Shown here piece after piece: positions 10,652 through 20,161 of a stretch of 64,000 nt of DNA. Origin of the DNA: Rhododendron vialii. Taxonomy: Eukaryota; Streptophyta; Magnoliopsida; Ericales; Ericaceae. The translations under genes and the position numbers were made by a program. Where the stretch lies: assembly GCF_030253575.1 (NCBI RefSeq), contig NC_080569.1, positions 26,238,501 to 26,302,500 on the forward strand, given 5' to 3'. A model generated the notes under the pieces. The model was not told the DNA's origin and did not search any database. It saw only the letters and a list, made by a program, of their open reading frames with translations. Numbering within the stretch: position 1 is the first letter of the stretch; each line of letters opens with the position of its first letter.

Positions 10652-11950
10652 TCATTCTTCATCTCCATTACGGGCCCATAGGTGTTCAATAAGATCATTG
10701 CGGAGCGAATGATGTGCCTCATTTGATCGAATCCTCCGGTTATTTTTAAAGAAATCAACCAATGCAGGAGTGATATCTCTCGAAACTTGAATTGGGTTGG
10801 AAGAAAGAAGTTCAGTAATTTCATCACTAGCATCATGATCACGTTGGTCTTCAATTATCATGTTATGCAAAATGACACATGTTTTCATGATGTAGCCTAG
10901 ATCCACCTCATTCCAGAATCGCGCCGGTCCTCTCACAATTGCCCAGCGTGCTTGGAGTACGCCAAATGCCCTTTCAACATCCTTGCGACATGCCTCCTGC
11001 ATCCTCGCAAAGTGTTGCTTCTTTCTTCCTTGTGGTTGAGAAATGGTTTGGACGAGAGTCGCCCATTTTGGATATATACCATCAGCAAGGTAGTACCCCA
11101 TGTCGTACTGACTCCCGTTAACAATAAAATGGGCTGGAGGGGCACGACCTGCACTGAGATCATCAAAGAGATGAGATTGATCAAGCACGTTGATATCATT
11201 GAATGAACCTGGCATGCCAAAGAAAGCATGCCAAATCCACAAATCATACGATGCAACTGCTTCAAGTACGATAGTGGGTTTTCCGCTGCGGCCACTAAAG
11301 AAGCCATGGTAAGCAGTTGGACATTTGTCCCACTGCCAATGCATACAATCCAAGCTGCCTAGCATTCCAGGAAAACCACGTTGATTGCCCACATGTAGGA
11401 GCCTTGCAGTATCTGCTTCATTTGGTTTTCTCAGGTATTCTGCTTCAAAAATAGAGATAACGCCTCTACAGAAGCTTTGAAGAGACTCAACTGCTGTACT
11501 TCCCCCAATCTTGAGATACTCATCAAGACTATCAGCAGGCGTCCCGTATGCCATCATCCTCAGAGCTGCTGTCATCTTTTGGATACCAGAAAGACCTACA
11601 GCTCCCGTCGCATCATTCCTTTGGACGAACGTCACGTCATGCTCTTGGAGTTTGCCCAAGATCTTGTGAAATAAGGGTCGACTCATTCGAAAACGTTGCT
11701 GAAACAATTTTTCGTCATAGAGCGGATACTCACAAAAATAATCATCATTGAGTCGTTGGTCGGCAGCAACTCTGTCACGGGGGATCCAGGCTCGACCGCT
11801 TGTAGAACCAACATGACCTCCTTGTTGGCGTCTTCTTTGAAATTTTTGGTATTGCCTGGCCATGATCATTTGCACCATTGTAATCTCATCATCATCGGAG
11901 GAAGATCCGTCAAATTCTCCCAGTAATATTCTGTGGGTTAAATTGCTCAT
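10652..11950 (-). CDS. PIF/Harbinger transposase (DDE_Tnp_4 family), 432 aa, intact
   Basis: A single uninterrupted frame of family-typical length. The N-terminal 60 residues are acidic then basic, followed by a helical DNA-binding region (MSRPLFHKIL, GLSGIQKMTAAL). The catalytic core shows Asp201 in GSLDCMHW, Asp252 in SFNDINVL and Glu326 in VERAFGVLQ, the expected DDE triad. The C-terminal CVILHNMIIE motif is also typical. The enzyme cuts and pastes the element at TWA targets. The start is the only ATG near the 5' end of the frame. The stop lies 4 bp from the tandem array. It may still be functional, but it would need an ORF1 partner in trans because the local ORF1 looks truncated. Confidence 0.92.
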   Translation of the reverse strand: MSNLTHRILLGEFDGSSSDDDEITMVQMIMARQYQKFQRRRQQGGHVGSTSGRAWIPRDRVAADQRLNDDYFCEYPLYDEKLFQQRFRMSRPLFHKILGKLQEHDVTFVQRNDATGAVGLSGIQKMTAALRMMAYGTPADSLDEYLKIGGSTAVESLQSFCRGVISIFEAEYLRKPNEADTARLLHVGNQRGFPGMLGSLDCMHWQWDKCPTAYHGFFSGRSGKPTIVLEAVASYDLWIWHAFFGMPGSFNDINVLDQSHLFDDLSAGRAPPAHFIVNGSQYDMGYYLADGIYPKWATLVQTISQPQGRKKQHFARMQEACRKDVERAFGVLQARWAIVRGPARFWNEVDLGYIMKTCVILHNMIIEDQRDHDASDEITELLSSNPIQVSRDITPALVDFFKNNRRIRSNEAHHSLRNDLIEHLWARNGDEE

Positions 11951-13544
11951 GATGATTTTTTTGGAAAGAGAAGACTGTATATAGATTTGAGTGTGAGAAT
12001 GAATAATGGGGAGGATAGTATATATAGATGGTAAGTAAATGGTGTAGTTGAGAGTAGATAAGAGTAAATGACTGAAGTAAATGGTGTAGGTGAGAGTAGA
12101 TGAGAGTAAATGATGTAGGTGAAAGTAGATGACAGTAAATGATGTAGGTGAGAGTAGATATAAGTAAATGACTATAGTAAATGGTGTAGTTGAGAGTGTG
12201 GAGTAAATGGATCAATTAAATGACGTGGTTGAGAATTGATGGGAGTAAATGGATGAAGTAAATTGTGTTACTGAAGTGGATGAGAAGTAAAAAAAAAGAA
12301 AAATGAGAAGGAAGTTTTTTTTTTTTTCCGAAATTTTTTTTTTTAAAGTTCTCGATTACCGGATACCAAAATTATTTTTCAACGGAAGTAGTATTTAAAT
12401 TAGGATTAAGAAAGTTAAGGAAAATTAAGGAGGATGGAAAGTTAGTTAATTATCCATCTTTTTTTTACATCCCACCATTGGATAGGCATGGGTTCTATTT
12501 TACATCTAACCAACTTTTAACTACTTTTTACATCTAAAATAACTATACAACCACTTCTAAAATGCATCCCCATTGGGGATGCTCTAACGTGTTATCATCC
12601 ACCTCTCTAGGCCGAGATTCTCGCCCCTCAATCATCTCCGTAATCTTCTCATGCTTATCTCCAGAATCATCATTCGTCCGGCCACTGCCGGAACCATCAC
12701 CGCCGGAAAACACCAAGGATTGCTTCCGAGAGCTAACATCCCACCCCGATTTACGCCCTTGAAAGTCTCCCTCTGCCCCCTTCCACTTGTATCCCCTTCG
12801 GAAGCCTTGACTAGCAGCAAGCCATGCCCTGTACGCATTTTCCTTAGTTACTCCAGCCACCACATCCTTATTCTTAACCATACAATCCCTAACATCATGG
12901 TCCAGCATCCCACAATAATGACAGAATGCCGGAAGACGTTCATATTTGTAATCAACCCAAACATTATCACCTTCTCCAAGAGTGACATGTCCCCCACGTT
13001 GGAGAGGGCGATCTAACGAAATTCGGATGCGAACCAGAATGTACCGACCACGGTCTCCTTGATCAGTCCCTTTTGATACATCGATCACCATCCCAATTCG
13101 GCTCTCGATTGCCCGCCCGAACTCCAGCGAGACGCATTCAAAAGGAAGCCCCCAAAGTTGCACCCAAAAATCTATCTCATGAAAATCGACATTATCCACC
13201 TTCATTCCCACCTCCCATTTTCTAAGTAAAAGCAACATATTATCGAAACACCACGGACCCCCATTCACCACTCTCTGCAAATCCGATTCATTACTGAACC
13301 GGAAATGGAAAAGGTTATCTCCAACATCCACAATACGCAGTCCCAAAGGTGAGCCCCAAACCTTCCTCATAGTATCCTTCAGCGCTGCCTTGCTAAACCC
13401 TCTCTTCGTGAGGAGTTTTCCTACCAGACTCGCAGAACGCTCCTCAACTGCTCTAGCACGTAATGAAGGATCAATAACAATGATATCTTCCTCATCTTGA
13501 GTGAGAGAAAAACGTCGCATCTGTTCCACCATGTCTTCCGCCAT

Positions 13545-13754
13545 AGCAGTATATTAAGATGCCCACACCACAAATAACCCTAGTTCCCTTGATACAAGAT
13601 ATATAAGGAAGGCTAAGGATGTGGTTCACCTTGAAAAACCCTCAACACAGCACGGAAACCACCCTAGAGAGCTCCTCTAGATAGAAAAATCGATGGAAAA
13701 ACCCTAGAGATAGAAAACTCTAGAGAGAGAAGCTCTCATGTAGAGAGAGAAAAC
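13545..13754 (-). other. LINE 5' UTR and inversion junction
   Basis: On the minus strand this reads as a 5' UTR rich in CTCTCTAGGGTTTTC words leading to the ORF1 ATG at 13544. At about 13750 it abuts plus-strand ORF2 sequence, which places the inversion junction within a few bases of 13755. Confidence 0.65.
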
Positions 13755-16694
13755 TTTGTTCAGATAATATCATTGTGGTGCAAGAAGCTGTTCATTATAT
13801 GAAAAGTTGCAGGAGTGGGAGTAATCGATCGGTAGCACTAAAGCTGGATATGAGCAAAGCTTATGATCGGGTGGAGTGGGGGTTTTTGGAAGCGATAATG
13901 AGGAAAATGGGTTTCGCGGAGGTTTGGATTAGGTGGATAATGGGATGTATCTCATCGGTTAGCTACTCGTTACTCCTAGATGGGCAAGTATCAGGGTACA
14001 TCCAGCCATCACGAGGATTGCGGCAGGGGGACCCTCTCTCTCCATATTTATTTTTGTTATGTGCAGAGGGGCTTTCGGAGATGTTTCGAAACGCAGAGGT
14101 GCAGAGATTAACTCATGGTGTTAAAATTTGTCGTGATGGGCCTCCTATTAGTCATCTGCTTTTTGCAGATGACACGGTTGTCTTTTGCAAAGCTAAAAGA
14201 AGTGAACTGCAAGTTGTTGATTCTATTCTGAAGGATTATCGGAATGCGTCGGGCCAGCTTATTAATTTCCAAAAATCTTCCATGTTCTTTAGTAGAAATG
14301 TTGGGCCAGATTTACGTAGGAATTTGAGTGCTTTCATGGCTATTCCGGCCCGTGGTGATCTTGGTCGTTATCTCGGATTACCGATCGAGATTGGAAAAAC
14401 AAAGACGGAGATGTTTAGCTACATCAAAGACAGGGTTCTTCAAAGGCTAGCGGGGTGGAAGGAGAGAATTCTTAATCTGGCTAGAAAGAGTTTTGCTCCA
14501 GTCGGTAGCACTCGCGCTGCCCTATTATGCGATGTCATGCTTTAAACTCCCACTAGGATTGTGCCAGCAGATTGAGGCGGCTATGGCACGATTATGGTGG
14601 GGGCAAAAAGATAATGAGAGGAAGATTCATTGGATGAAGTGGAGTCGGCTGTGTAAACCGAAGTTCAAAGGGGGGTTGGGGTTTCGAAGCCTTAGCTCTT
14701 ACAATCTATGTTTTCTCGCAAATCAGGGATGGAGGCTTATGGTCGCCCCCTAGTGTTTCATGGCCCGAGTTCTAAATGTAAGTATTTTAAAAATTGTTCT
14801 TTCATGGAGGCTAAGCTGAGTAACAACCCGTCGTGGGTGTGGCGGAGTATTTTGGAAGGTAGGAAAGTTTTGGAAAAAGGAGTGAGATGGGCAATTGGGA
14901 ATGGGAAGTCGGTTCGTATTGATGATGCTTGGGTTCCTATTCCAGGGAGTTTTAAACCTCGTCAAAAGGTAGTGAATGACAGTTTGATTACAGTGAATCA
15001 ACTCATTGATCTAGTTACACTGGCTTGGAAAGTAGACGTGGTGAACAATAACTTTGAGGCAGATCATGCTCGAAGTATTTTGGGGATTCCATTATCATGG
15101 ATGGACGAGGCAGATACGTTGATATGGCACTTCTCTCGTTTAGGAAAATATATAGTTAATTCGGGATACATGGCGGCGGTGGATTTGGAAAATCAAGGGT
15201 TGAGAGTAGGTGAGAATAGGGGAAATATAAACACTGAAGAGGCGGAAGAGAAGCGGTGGAGACAGTGTTGGCACCTTCCCATTCCAATGAAAATTCTATT
15301 TTTTATTTGGAAGTGTTGTTAAGAAATCTTGGCCACCAAAGAAGAGCTTTGCAGAAAGAGGATTTTGCTGGATTCTTGCTGTCCAGTTTGTGGGGAAGGA
15401 GAGGAAACGATCATCCATATTTTTTGTACATGCTCGCTTGCAAGACACGTATGGGCTTCGTCAAGTCTTAATGTGAATTTTGGGAGTGCACAATTTAATT
15501 CTTTTTATGCCTTATGGGATGCATTGAGTATGCAATGGCAAAATGTTCAAAATAGAATTTGGAATTTGTCTTTGGTTGCTGTTACAATTAGGCTTGTCAA
15601 TGGAGCGGATCTAATCCGGATCCGATCCGAAAAAGTCGATCCGATAATCCGAATCCGGTAATTCAATACGGATCCGGATCGGATCGGATTAAATCCATTA
15701 TCAATCCGAATCCGAACTTTATTTTTTAAATTTTTTTTTAAAAAATAGTATTTTTTTTTTGAACAAAAAAATGTTTAAGAAGTTGTATTTTTATTTTTTA
15801 TTTTTATTTTTTTTTCGGAAAATATTTTTTTTGAAAAAAAAAATTGTATTTTTTTGATTTTTTTTTTTTGGCTAAAATTTTTGAAGTAAAAAAAGTTTCC
15901 TGATCGGATCCGGATTTTTCGGATTCGGATCCGGATTACCACTATCGGATTTGAGTCTTATCGGATCCGGATCCGGATCTGTCGGATTCGGATCGGATCC
16001 GGTCCATTGACAGGCCTAGTTACAATGTGGCATATTTGGAAGGGCCGAAATGGGGTATTGTTTGAGCAAAAAGTGCTTCGGCCTGATGTAATTAGTAAAA
16101 GGGCTTTGAGATGTTTGCAAGAGTTTAAGGTGGCGAACCGGATAGGGAACGGGGAGGACGGAGGTGACAATGCAAGGGTTGGGGATGCGGGTCAAGTTCA
16201 AGAGAGATGGCAGCGTCCTTGGATGGGTGCTGTTAAGGTTAACGTTGATGGATCATGGAAATGGGATCATCCAATGGAGGGTATGGAATAATAGTCAGGG
16301 GTGATACAGGTTGTTTTGTGGCTGCAGCTATGGGAGTATCATTGGGGTGTTCTAGTCCTGCAGTAGCGGAGGCGATGGCATTGCGACGGGGATGCAGTTG
16401 GGACTTCATTTGGGCTTGATATCAGTTGTGATGGAGAGTGATTATCAATCTATAATCAATATGCTCAATGGCCAAATTGAAGTTAGTCAAGATGTACGTA
16501 TTGTTCTGAATGATGTGAGGGCATTAGGAAAGAATTTTCATAGTTGTATTTTTTCTTTCTCTAGGCGCTCTACTAACAATGTAGCGCATGTTTTGGCTTG
16601 TAAGGGTTTAGTGGGTGAGGGGTGTAGTCTTTGGACTGAGTTCTCTCCTACGTGGATCCTTGATCCTTTATTAAGGGATCGAAGCTCCACTTGA
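13755..16694 (+). pseudogene. LINE ORF2 3' part: reverse transcriptase palm, zf-RVT and RNase H
   Basis: The segment begins DNIIVVQEAVHYM and carries RT palm motifs LKLDMSKAYDRVEW, GLRQGDPLSPYLF and LLFADDTVVFC. A frameshift near 14500 leads to the thumb/connection (MARLWWGQKD, KFKGGLGFRSL). Further breaks near 14750 and 15320 separate the zinc-binding region (CPVCGEGEETIIHIF). RNase H motifs follow after the hAT MITE: VKVNVDGSW, MESDYQSIINML and NNVAHVLAC. A stop and a frame change near 16290-16400 interrupt the RNase H. The segment ends at a TGA (16692-16694) shortly before the poly(A). It is a dead ORF2. Confidence 0.88.
15589..16018. mobile_element. hAT MITE, CGGATCC-rich family, copy 2 (430 bp)
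   Basis: Termini TAGGCTTGTCAATGG and CCATTGACAGGCCTA are flanked by an exact 8-bp duplication GTTACAAT (15581-15588 and 16019-16026). It belongs to the same family as 6217-6772 but is shorter. It sits in LINE ORF2; if it is ignored with one target copy, the coding frame is continuous. Confidence 0.92.
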
Positions 16695-16750
16695 TGTTTT
16701 GATGCGTAATAATATTCTCTGTTATCGGTTTTGGCAACAAAAAAAAAAAT

Positions 16751-17177
16751 ACCGTTGAGGTGATATGTTTTCAATTCCAATTTGGCTTTCTTTATTTGTT
16801 GAGTGCATGTTGACTTGAGCTGGGGTTTGGATTAAGTTTATATTTGTACGTTCTAATCTGTTCTCAATTTTGGGCCAAACACTTTTACTCACTTTTCTGG
16901 TATGTCTTGATGAGAGAAATCGAATAAGGAAAATGCTATGACTGAAAATTAAAAAGAGCCTCTACATAAAAAAATAGGCCAAAGCAGACAAACTTTTTAA
17001 TTTATATTATTTATTCTAAAAAAATTCACATTTGGTCTTTAGGTTTTTTTTTTTTTTCTTTTTGCTTTGCTGATTTCTTCCATCTAGAAAAATAAAAATA
17101 AAAATTGATCAAATGTTTCGATCAGAAGAGTAAGGAAAAAATCGACAACTAAATAAGCTACTTATAGGAAAATTAAA
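16751..17177. other. Spacer without recognisable features
   Basis: AT-rich sequence following the LINE poly(A). I see no gene or repeat. Confidence 0.5.
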
Positions 17178-18262
17178 GGAAAATTTTTATAAATGGTCCC
17201 TCTAGTTTGCATGAATTTTTATTTTCGTCCCTCTAGTATCAATTGTGTTACTTTTAGTCCTGTAATTTGCATTCGGTCTCAATTTCGTCTCTCTCGCTTA
17301 CGGCGTTAATGAAACAAACGGAATTGGAGGACAAAATTGTCATTTCTCCTCACAGAAGGACTAAATTGAGATTTCATGCAAACTAGAAAGACTATTTCTA
17401 TAATTTTGTTTTTTACTTTTGTTTTTGTAAATAAATTTAAAATACATCATATATAATATATTTCTCATATCATTTTATATTGAATAATAAAATATATGTT
17501 GAAATTTTGTAAAGTTTTTATTATATACATCACAAAAAATATGAGAAAATTCGAAAAACAACCCTTATGTTAATTGTCTTGGTCTTGTATTTTTTTTTCA
17601 ATTGAATTTTCACTATCGTTATTTTTTTTGTCACATGATTAAAAAGAAAAAGTTGTTCAGTAGTATTTAGAAATCTTGTAATTGTGTTTAATTAAGCAAT
17701 GAAACACTATTAAATATTAAGAAATCAAATACATTAAAATATGGGTATAAGTGCATTTATTTTGAGACTTACTCATAAGATCACTCATATAACAAATAAA
17801 TATGGATTTTAAACATTTTTTTATTAGGTGAAAAAATAAAAAGATTATAAGAACATGATACAAAGACATTAGCTAAGAGGTTGATTTGTACATTTTCTAA
17901 TATTTTTGTAATGTGTAATGAAATATAAATTTTCCAATATAGTTTGATTACCCAATAAAAAATAATTCAGTTGTCAAATACATTACTTATGGTCTTTTTT
18001 TATTTTATTTGCAAAAAACGAAAGTAAAATGTAAAATTTTAAAAATAATCCCTCTGGTTTGCATAAAATTTCAATTTGGTCCCTCTGAGAGAAAAAATGA
18101 CAATTTTGCCCTTCAATTCCGTTTGTTTCATGGATGGCGTTAGGGAGAAGGACGAAATTGAGATGGAATGAAAACTATAGGGTTAAAATTGATACAATTA
18201 ATAGTAGAGGGACGAAAATGAGAATTCGTGCAAACTAGAGGGACCATTTTTATAAATTTTCC
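17178..18262. mobile_element. Long-inverted-repeat (fold-back) element, ~1.09 kb
   Basis: Arms of about 230 bp (17178-17410 and 18031-18262) are imperfect inverted copies. Both begin GGAAAATTT at the tip, then TGGTCCCTCTAGTTTGCA, and both contain AAACAAACGGAATTG deeper in. The 620-bp core is AT-rich and non-coding. No clear target duplication was seen. An RNA across it would form a long hairpin. Confidence 0.75.
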
Positions 18263-18421
18263 AAAATAAATTAAATTTTTTTTTTCCAAATTCACACCAT
18301 GGAAGCACTGTTTTTAGACGATTGATTCTCGCACATCTCTTTTTACCATCCGCGCTCTTTTCGGTTTATTCATATAAACTTTACAATGTTACTATTTCAC
18401 TAGTTCACACATAAGGTATTA

Positions 18422-18915
18422 CCCCCTTCGTCATTTTTTAAGTGTCAAACTTCGTAACTTCAACTTATTAAGAAAACATCATTATGTCTTTCACATCAAC
18501 TTTACCTCAACTTTTCCTCCTTATCTCTATTCCTCTAATCATTACACTTTTACTCACTAAATTTTTCAAAATGGAATATACTTGAGTTGAGTTTTGTTCA
18601 CCCTCCCACCCTCTTTAAAAGAGGGTGAACATGCATTACCCTCCTTTCTATTGATTGAAATGGTGTGGTTCTCACCACAAAGTGATGTCATACTTACCAA
18701 AAAATTGTATTGCAAGAGGAAACATAACATCACTTGTGATGAGATCCACATCATTTCAACCAATAAAAGAGAAGGTGAACAAAATTGCACTCAATATACT
18801 TTTAAGAGTAAAATGGAAAATTTATCAACTTTTACCCACGAATTTTACAAAATGAACACTTATTAAGGGACAACCAAAAATAAAATATTAGACTCTAAAA
18901 AGGGAACGGATGGAG
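18422..18915. mobile_element. Stowaway-like MITE carrying a nested MITE
   Basis: The termini CCCCCTTCGTC and ACGGATGGAG are degenerate Stowaway ends flanked by TA. The interior matches the 272-bp copies at 4712 and 48665, except that it is enlarged by a 209-bp insertion with its 9-bp target duplication. Confidence 0.75.
18584..18792. mobile_element. Nested MITE with 9-bp target duplication (209 bp)
   Basis: The element is flanked by an exact direct repeat AATATACTT (18575-18583 and 18793-18801). Ends GAGTTGAGTTTTGTTCACC and GGTGAACAAAATTGCACTC form an imperfect 19-bp terminal inverted repeat with G...C tips. A 9-bp duplication points to Mutator-like transposition. It is non-coding. Confidence 0.8.
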
Positions 18916-18970
18916 TATTAAATAAGACCCCAAAAAAAGTGCAAAAAGAATAAAGAGAAGTTTGATATTA

Positions 18971-19118
18971 CTACTCCTCCATTCTTAAAATAATTTTATC
19001 TTTAATTTGATATCAATAAATTTACAAAATCATGCAAGGAAGCAATTTATTTTTTTATCCAAAAATCACACGTTTTTTTTCTTAATAAATTTCAATCTCT
19101 GGAGAACGGAGGGAATAG
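18971..19118. mobile_element. Degenerate short Stowaway-like MITE (148 bp)
   Basis: Ends CTACTCCTCCATTCT and AGAACGGAGGGAATAG are imperfect inverted repeats flanked by TA. It lies about 55 bp from the preceding Stowaway element. Confidence 0.55.
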
Positions 19119-19544
19119 TAATTTTTTTACAAATTGAGACAGCCATGAAAGAAATACTAAACTTGGCGCCCCTAATTTCTTGTCGGGCAGCTGAAGCAAA
19201 AGTTGTGGTGGAGCCCTTGGCTCCTGTCCCCTCTCACCACTTGCAAGTATTTCAAAATAGAGAACGAAAGTATTGACTTCTATGTTCAAAGATGAAAGGG
19301 AATCACTCTCACCAAGAGTGGGTAGCACGTGAAGTCCGCTCGGCACATTCGGATCGTACGTTGCGGTTTTAGACGGCTCGGATTTGGAGAGAGAAAAAAG
19401 AGAGAGAAAGTGTTGGGGTAAGAGGAGAGAGAGTGTTTCAATCTGGACCGTCCAAGAATGCATTAGAGGTCCAGATGCTCCGAGCGAGAACCACGTGAGA
19501 TATACCCTGCCGGCACCGGAAAAACTTCCCCTTCTGGGAAGAAT
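19119..19544. other. Spacer left of the LTR retrotransposon
   Basis: A GC-richer stretch with GA runs and two ABRE/G-box-like ACGTG words (AGCACGTGAAG near 19327, CCACGTGAG near 19492). It could be the displaced promoter of the NLR-like gene now separated by the LTR element, but that is inference. Minus-strand frames show no motif. Confidence 0.4.
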
Positions 19545-20161
19545 TGTTGGTACAAAATTCGTCGTAGCCGATGAAAGTGGATAAATAGAGATGCTTCAAG
19601 TCACGTTACTATGTCGCTGTCCTTAAGACGATATTCGTCCCCACCAATTCAAGAGAATTCGGTGTGCACCGGGTTACAGCGAAGCCGCCTCCAAGATAAA
19701 ATGAAGCCCAATCTCCAACTGTTGTCTAACTGCGTTATGCACAAACAAAGAAAGACCCGAATACCTTTGGATTTTGCGAGCCTCTTAAGTATAATCGTAG
19801 GAGATAATTCTAGAGAGAAAGAACAATAAGAATTGTTCTGATTCTCTTCATCATTTCAATTGGTAGAACCATTTGCCTTTTATAGGCATAGATCGTGACC
19901 ATTGGCTAATGATTACACCTCTTTTATTAAATGCAATAGTCATGTCTATTTATAATAGTCGTGTCTATTTATTCCACCACAATGGTCACACCTTTTGGTC
20001 TGGTAATGTCTATTCATTTAACCTGAATAGACGCACCTTTTGTGCTCAAATTCAATATTCATATCTATTCATTTAACCTGAATAGTCACGCCACTTGGAT
20101 TAAAACTGTTCACCAATACTTACATTTAATATTCATTAAATATTTTGGAAATGTTCCAACA
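19545..20161 (-). repeat. 3' LTR of the non-autonomous element
   Basis: The 617-bp TG...CA repeat lies next to the polypurine tract (on the minus strand) at about 20162-20172. Confidence 0.88.

Larger units (their letters stand above)
9224..12584. mobile_element. PIF/Harbinger transposon with intact transposase (3,361 bp)
   Basis: Both ends carry the perfect 20-bp terminal inverted repeat GAGCATCCCCAATGGGGATG, flanked by a TAA target duplication (9221-9223 and 12585-12587). Subterminal copies of the CCAATGG(GG)ATGTAAAA word occur at both ends, a possible transposase-binding motif. Two convergent genes lie inside: a Myb/SANT-like ORF1 (+) and a full-length DDE transposase (-), separated by a 20-bp tandem array. 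Long GA microsatellites occupy the left arm. It is inserted in LINE ORF1 and so is younger than the LINE. Confidence 0.93.
9122..13544 (-). pseudogene. LINE ORF1 (nucleic-acid-binding protein) split by a Harbinger insertion
   Basis: The main part (12588-13544) starts MAEDMVEQMRRFSL and holds a DUF4283-type domain (about residues 35-190, including GGPWCFDN and FWVQLWGLP). A CX2CX4HX4C zinc knuckle follows at Cys208, Cys211, His216 and Cys221, then a Gly/Ser/Arg-rich tail. The frame runs into the Harbinger end at 12584. On the far side (9122-9220) it continues in the same phase if the element and one TAA copy are ignored, ending at a TAG. Such ORF1 proteins bind LINE RNA. The call is firm; activity is excluded by the insertion. 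Confidence 0.85.
7012..16749. mobile_element. L1-type LINE with inverted 5' half (twin-priming structure), nested with two DNA transposons
   Basis: The 5' UTR, ORF1, endonuclease and the first part of the reverse transcriptase are on the minus strand (about 13750 down to 7012). The reverse transcriptase palm, zinc-binding region and RNase H are on the plus strand (about 13755 to 16694), followed by 11 A residues at 16739-16749. The halves are complementary: the minus half stops just after the RPISLCN motif and the plus half resumes at DNIIVVQEA, a gap of roughly 30 residues. Without the Harbinger and hAT insertions the element would be about 5.9 kb, a normal plant L1 length. No convincing target duplication was found. 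The element is dead, with several stops and frameshifts. Confidence 0.85.

Noticed and set aside
10403..10655. Several overlapping open frames on both strands (repeated ESCISLSS, KYKTRKCNTR)
   Set aside because: They are products of the 20-bp tandem array, which happens to lack stops; no independent coding signal.
6940..16758. CCGTTGA at 6940-6946 and 16752-16758 as a LINE target duplication
   Set aside because: Only 7 bp, and the left copy is about 65 bp from the LINE border; likely chance.
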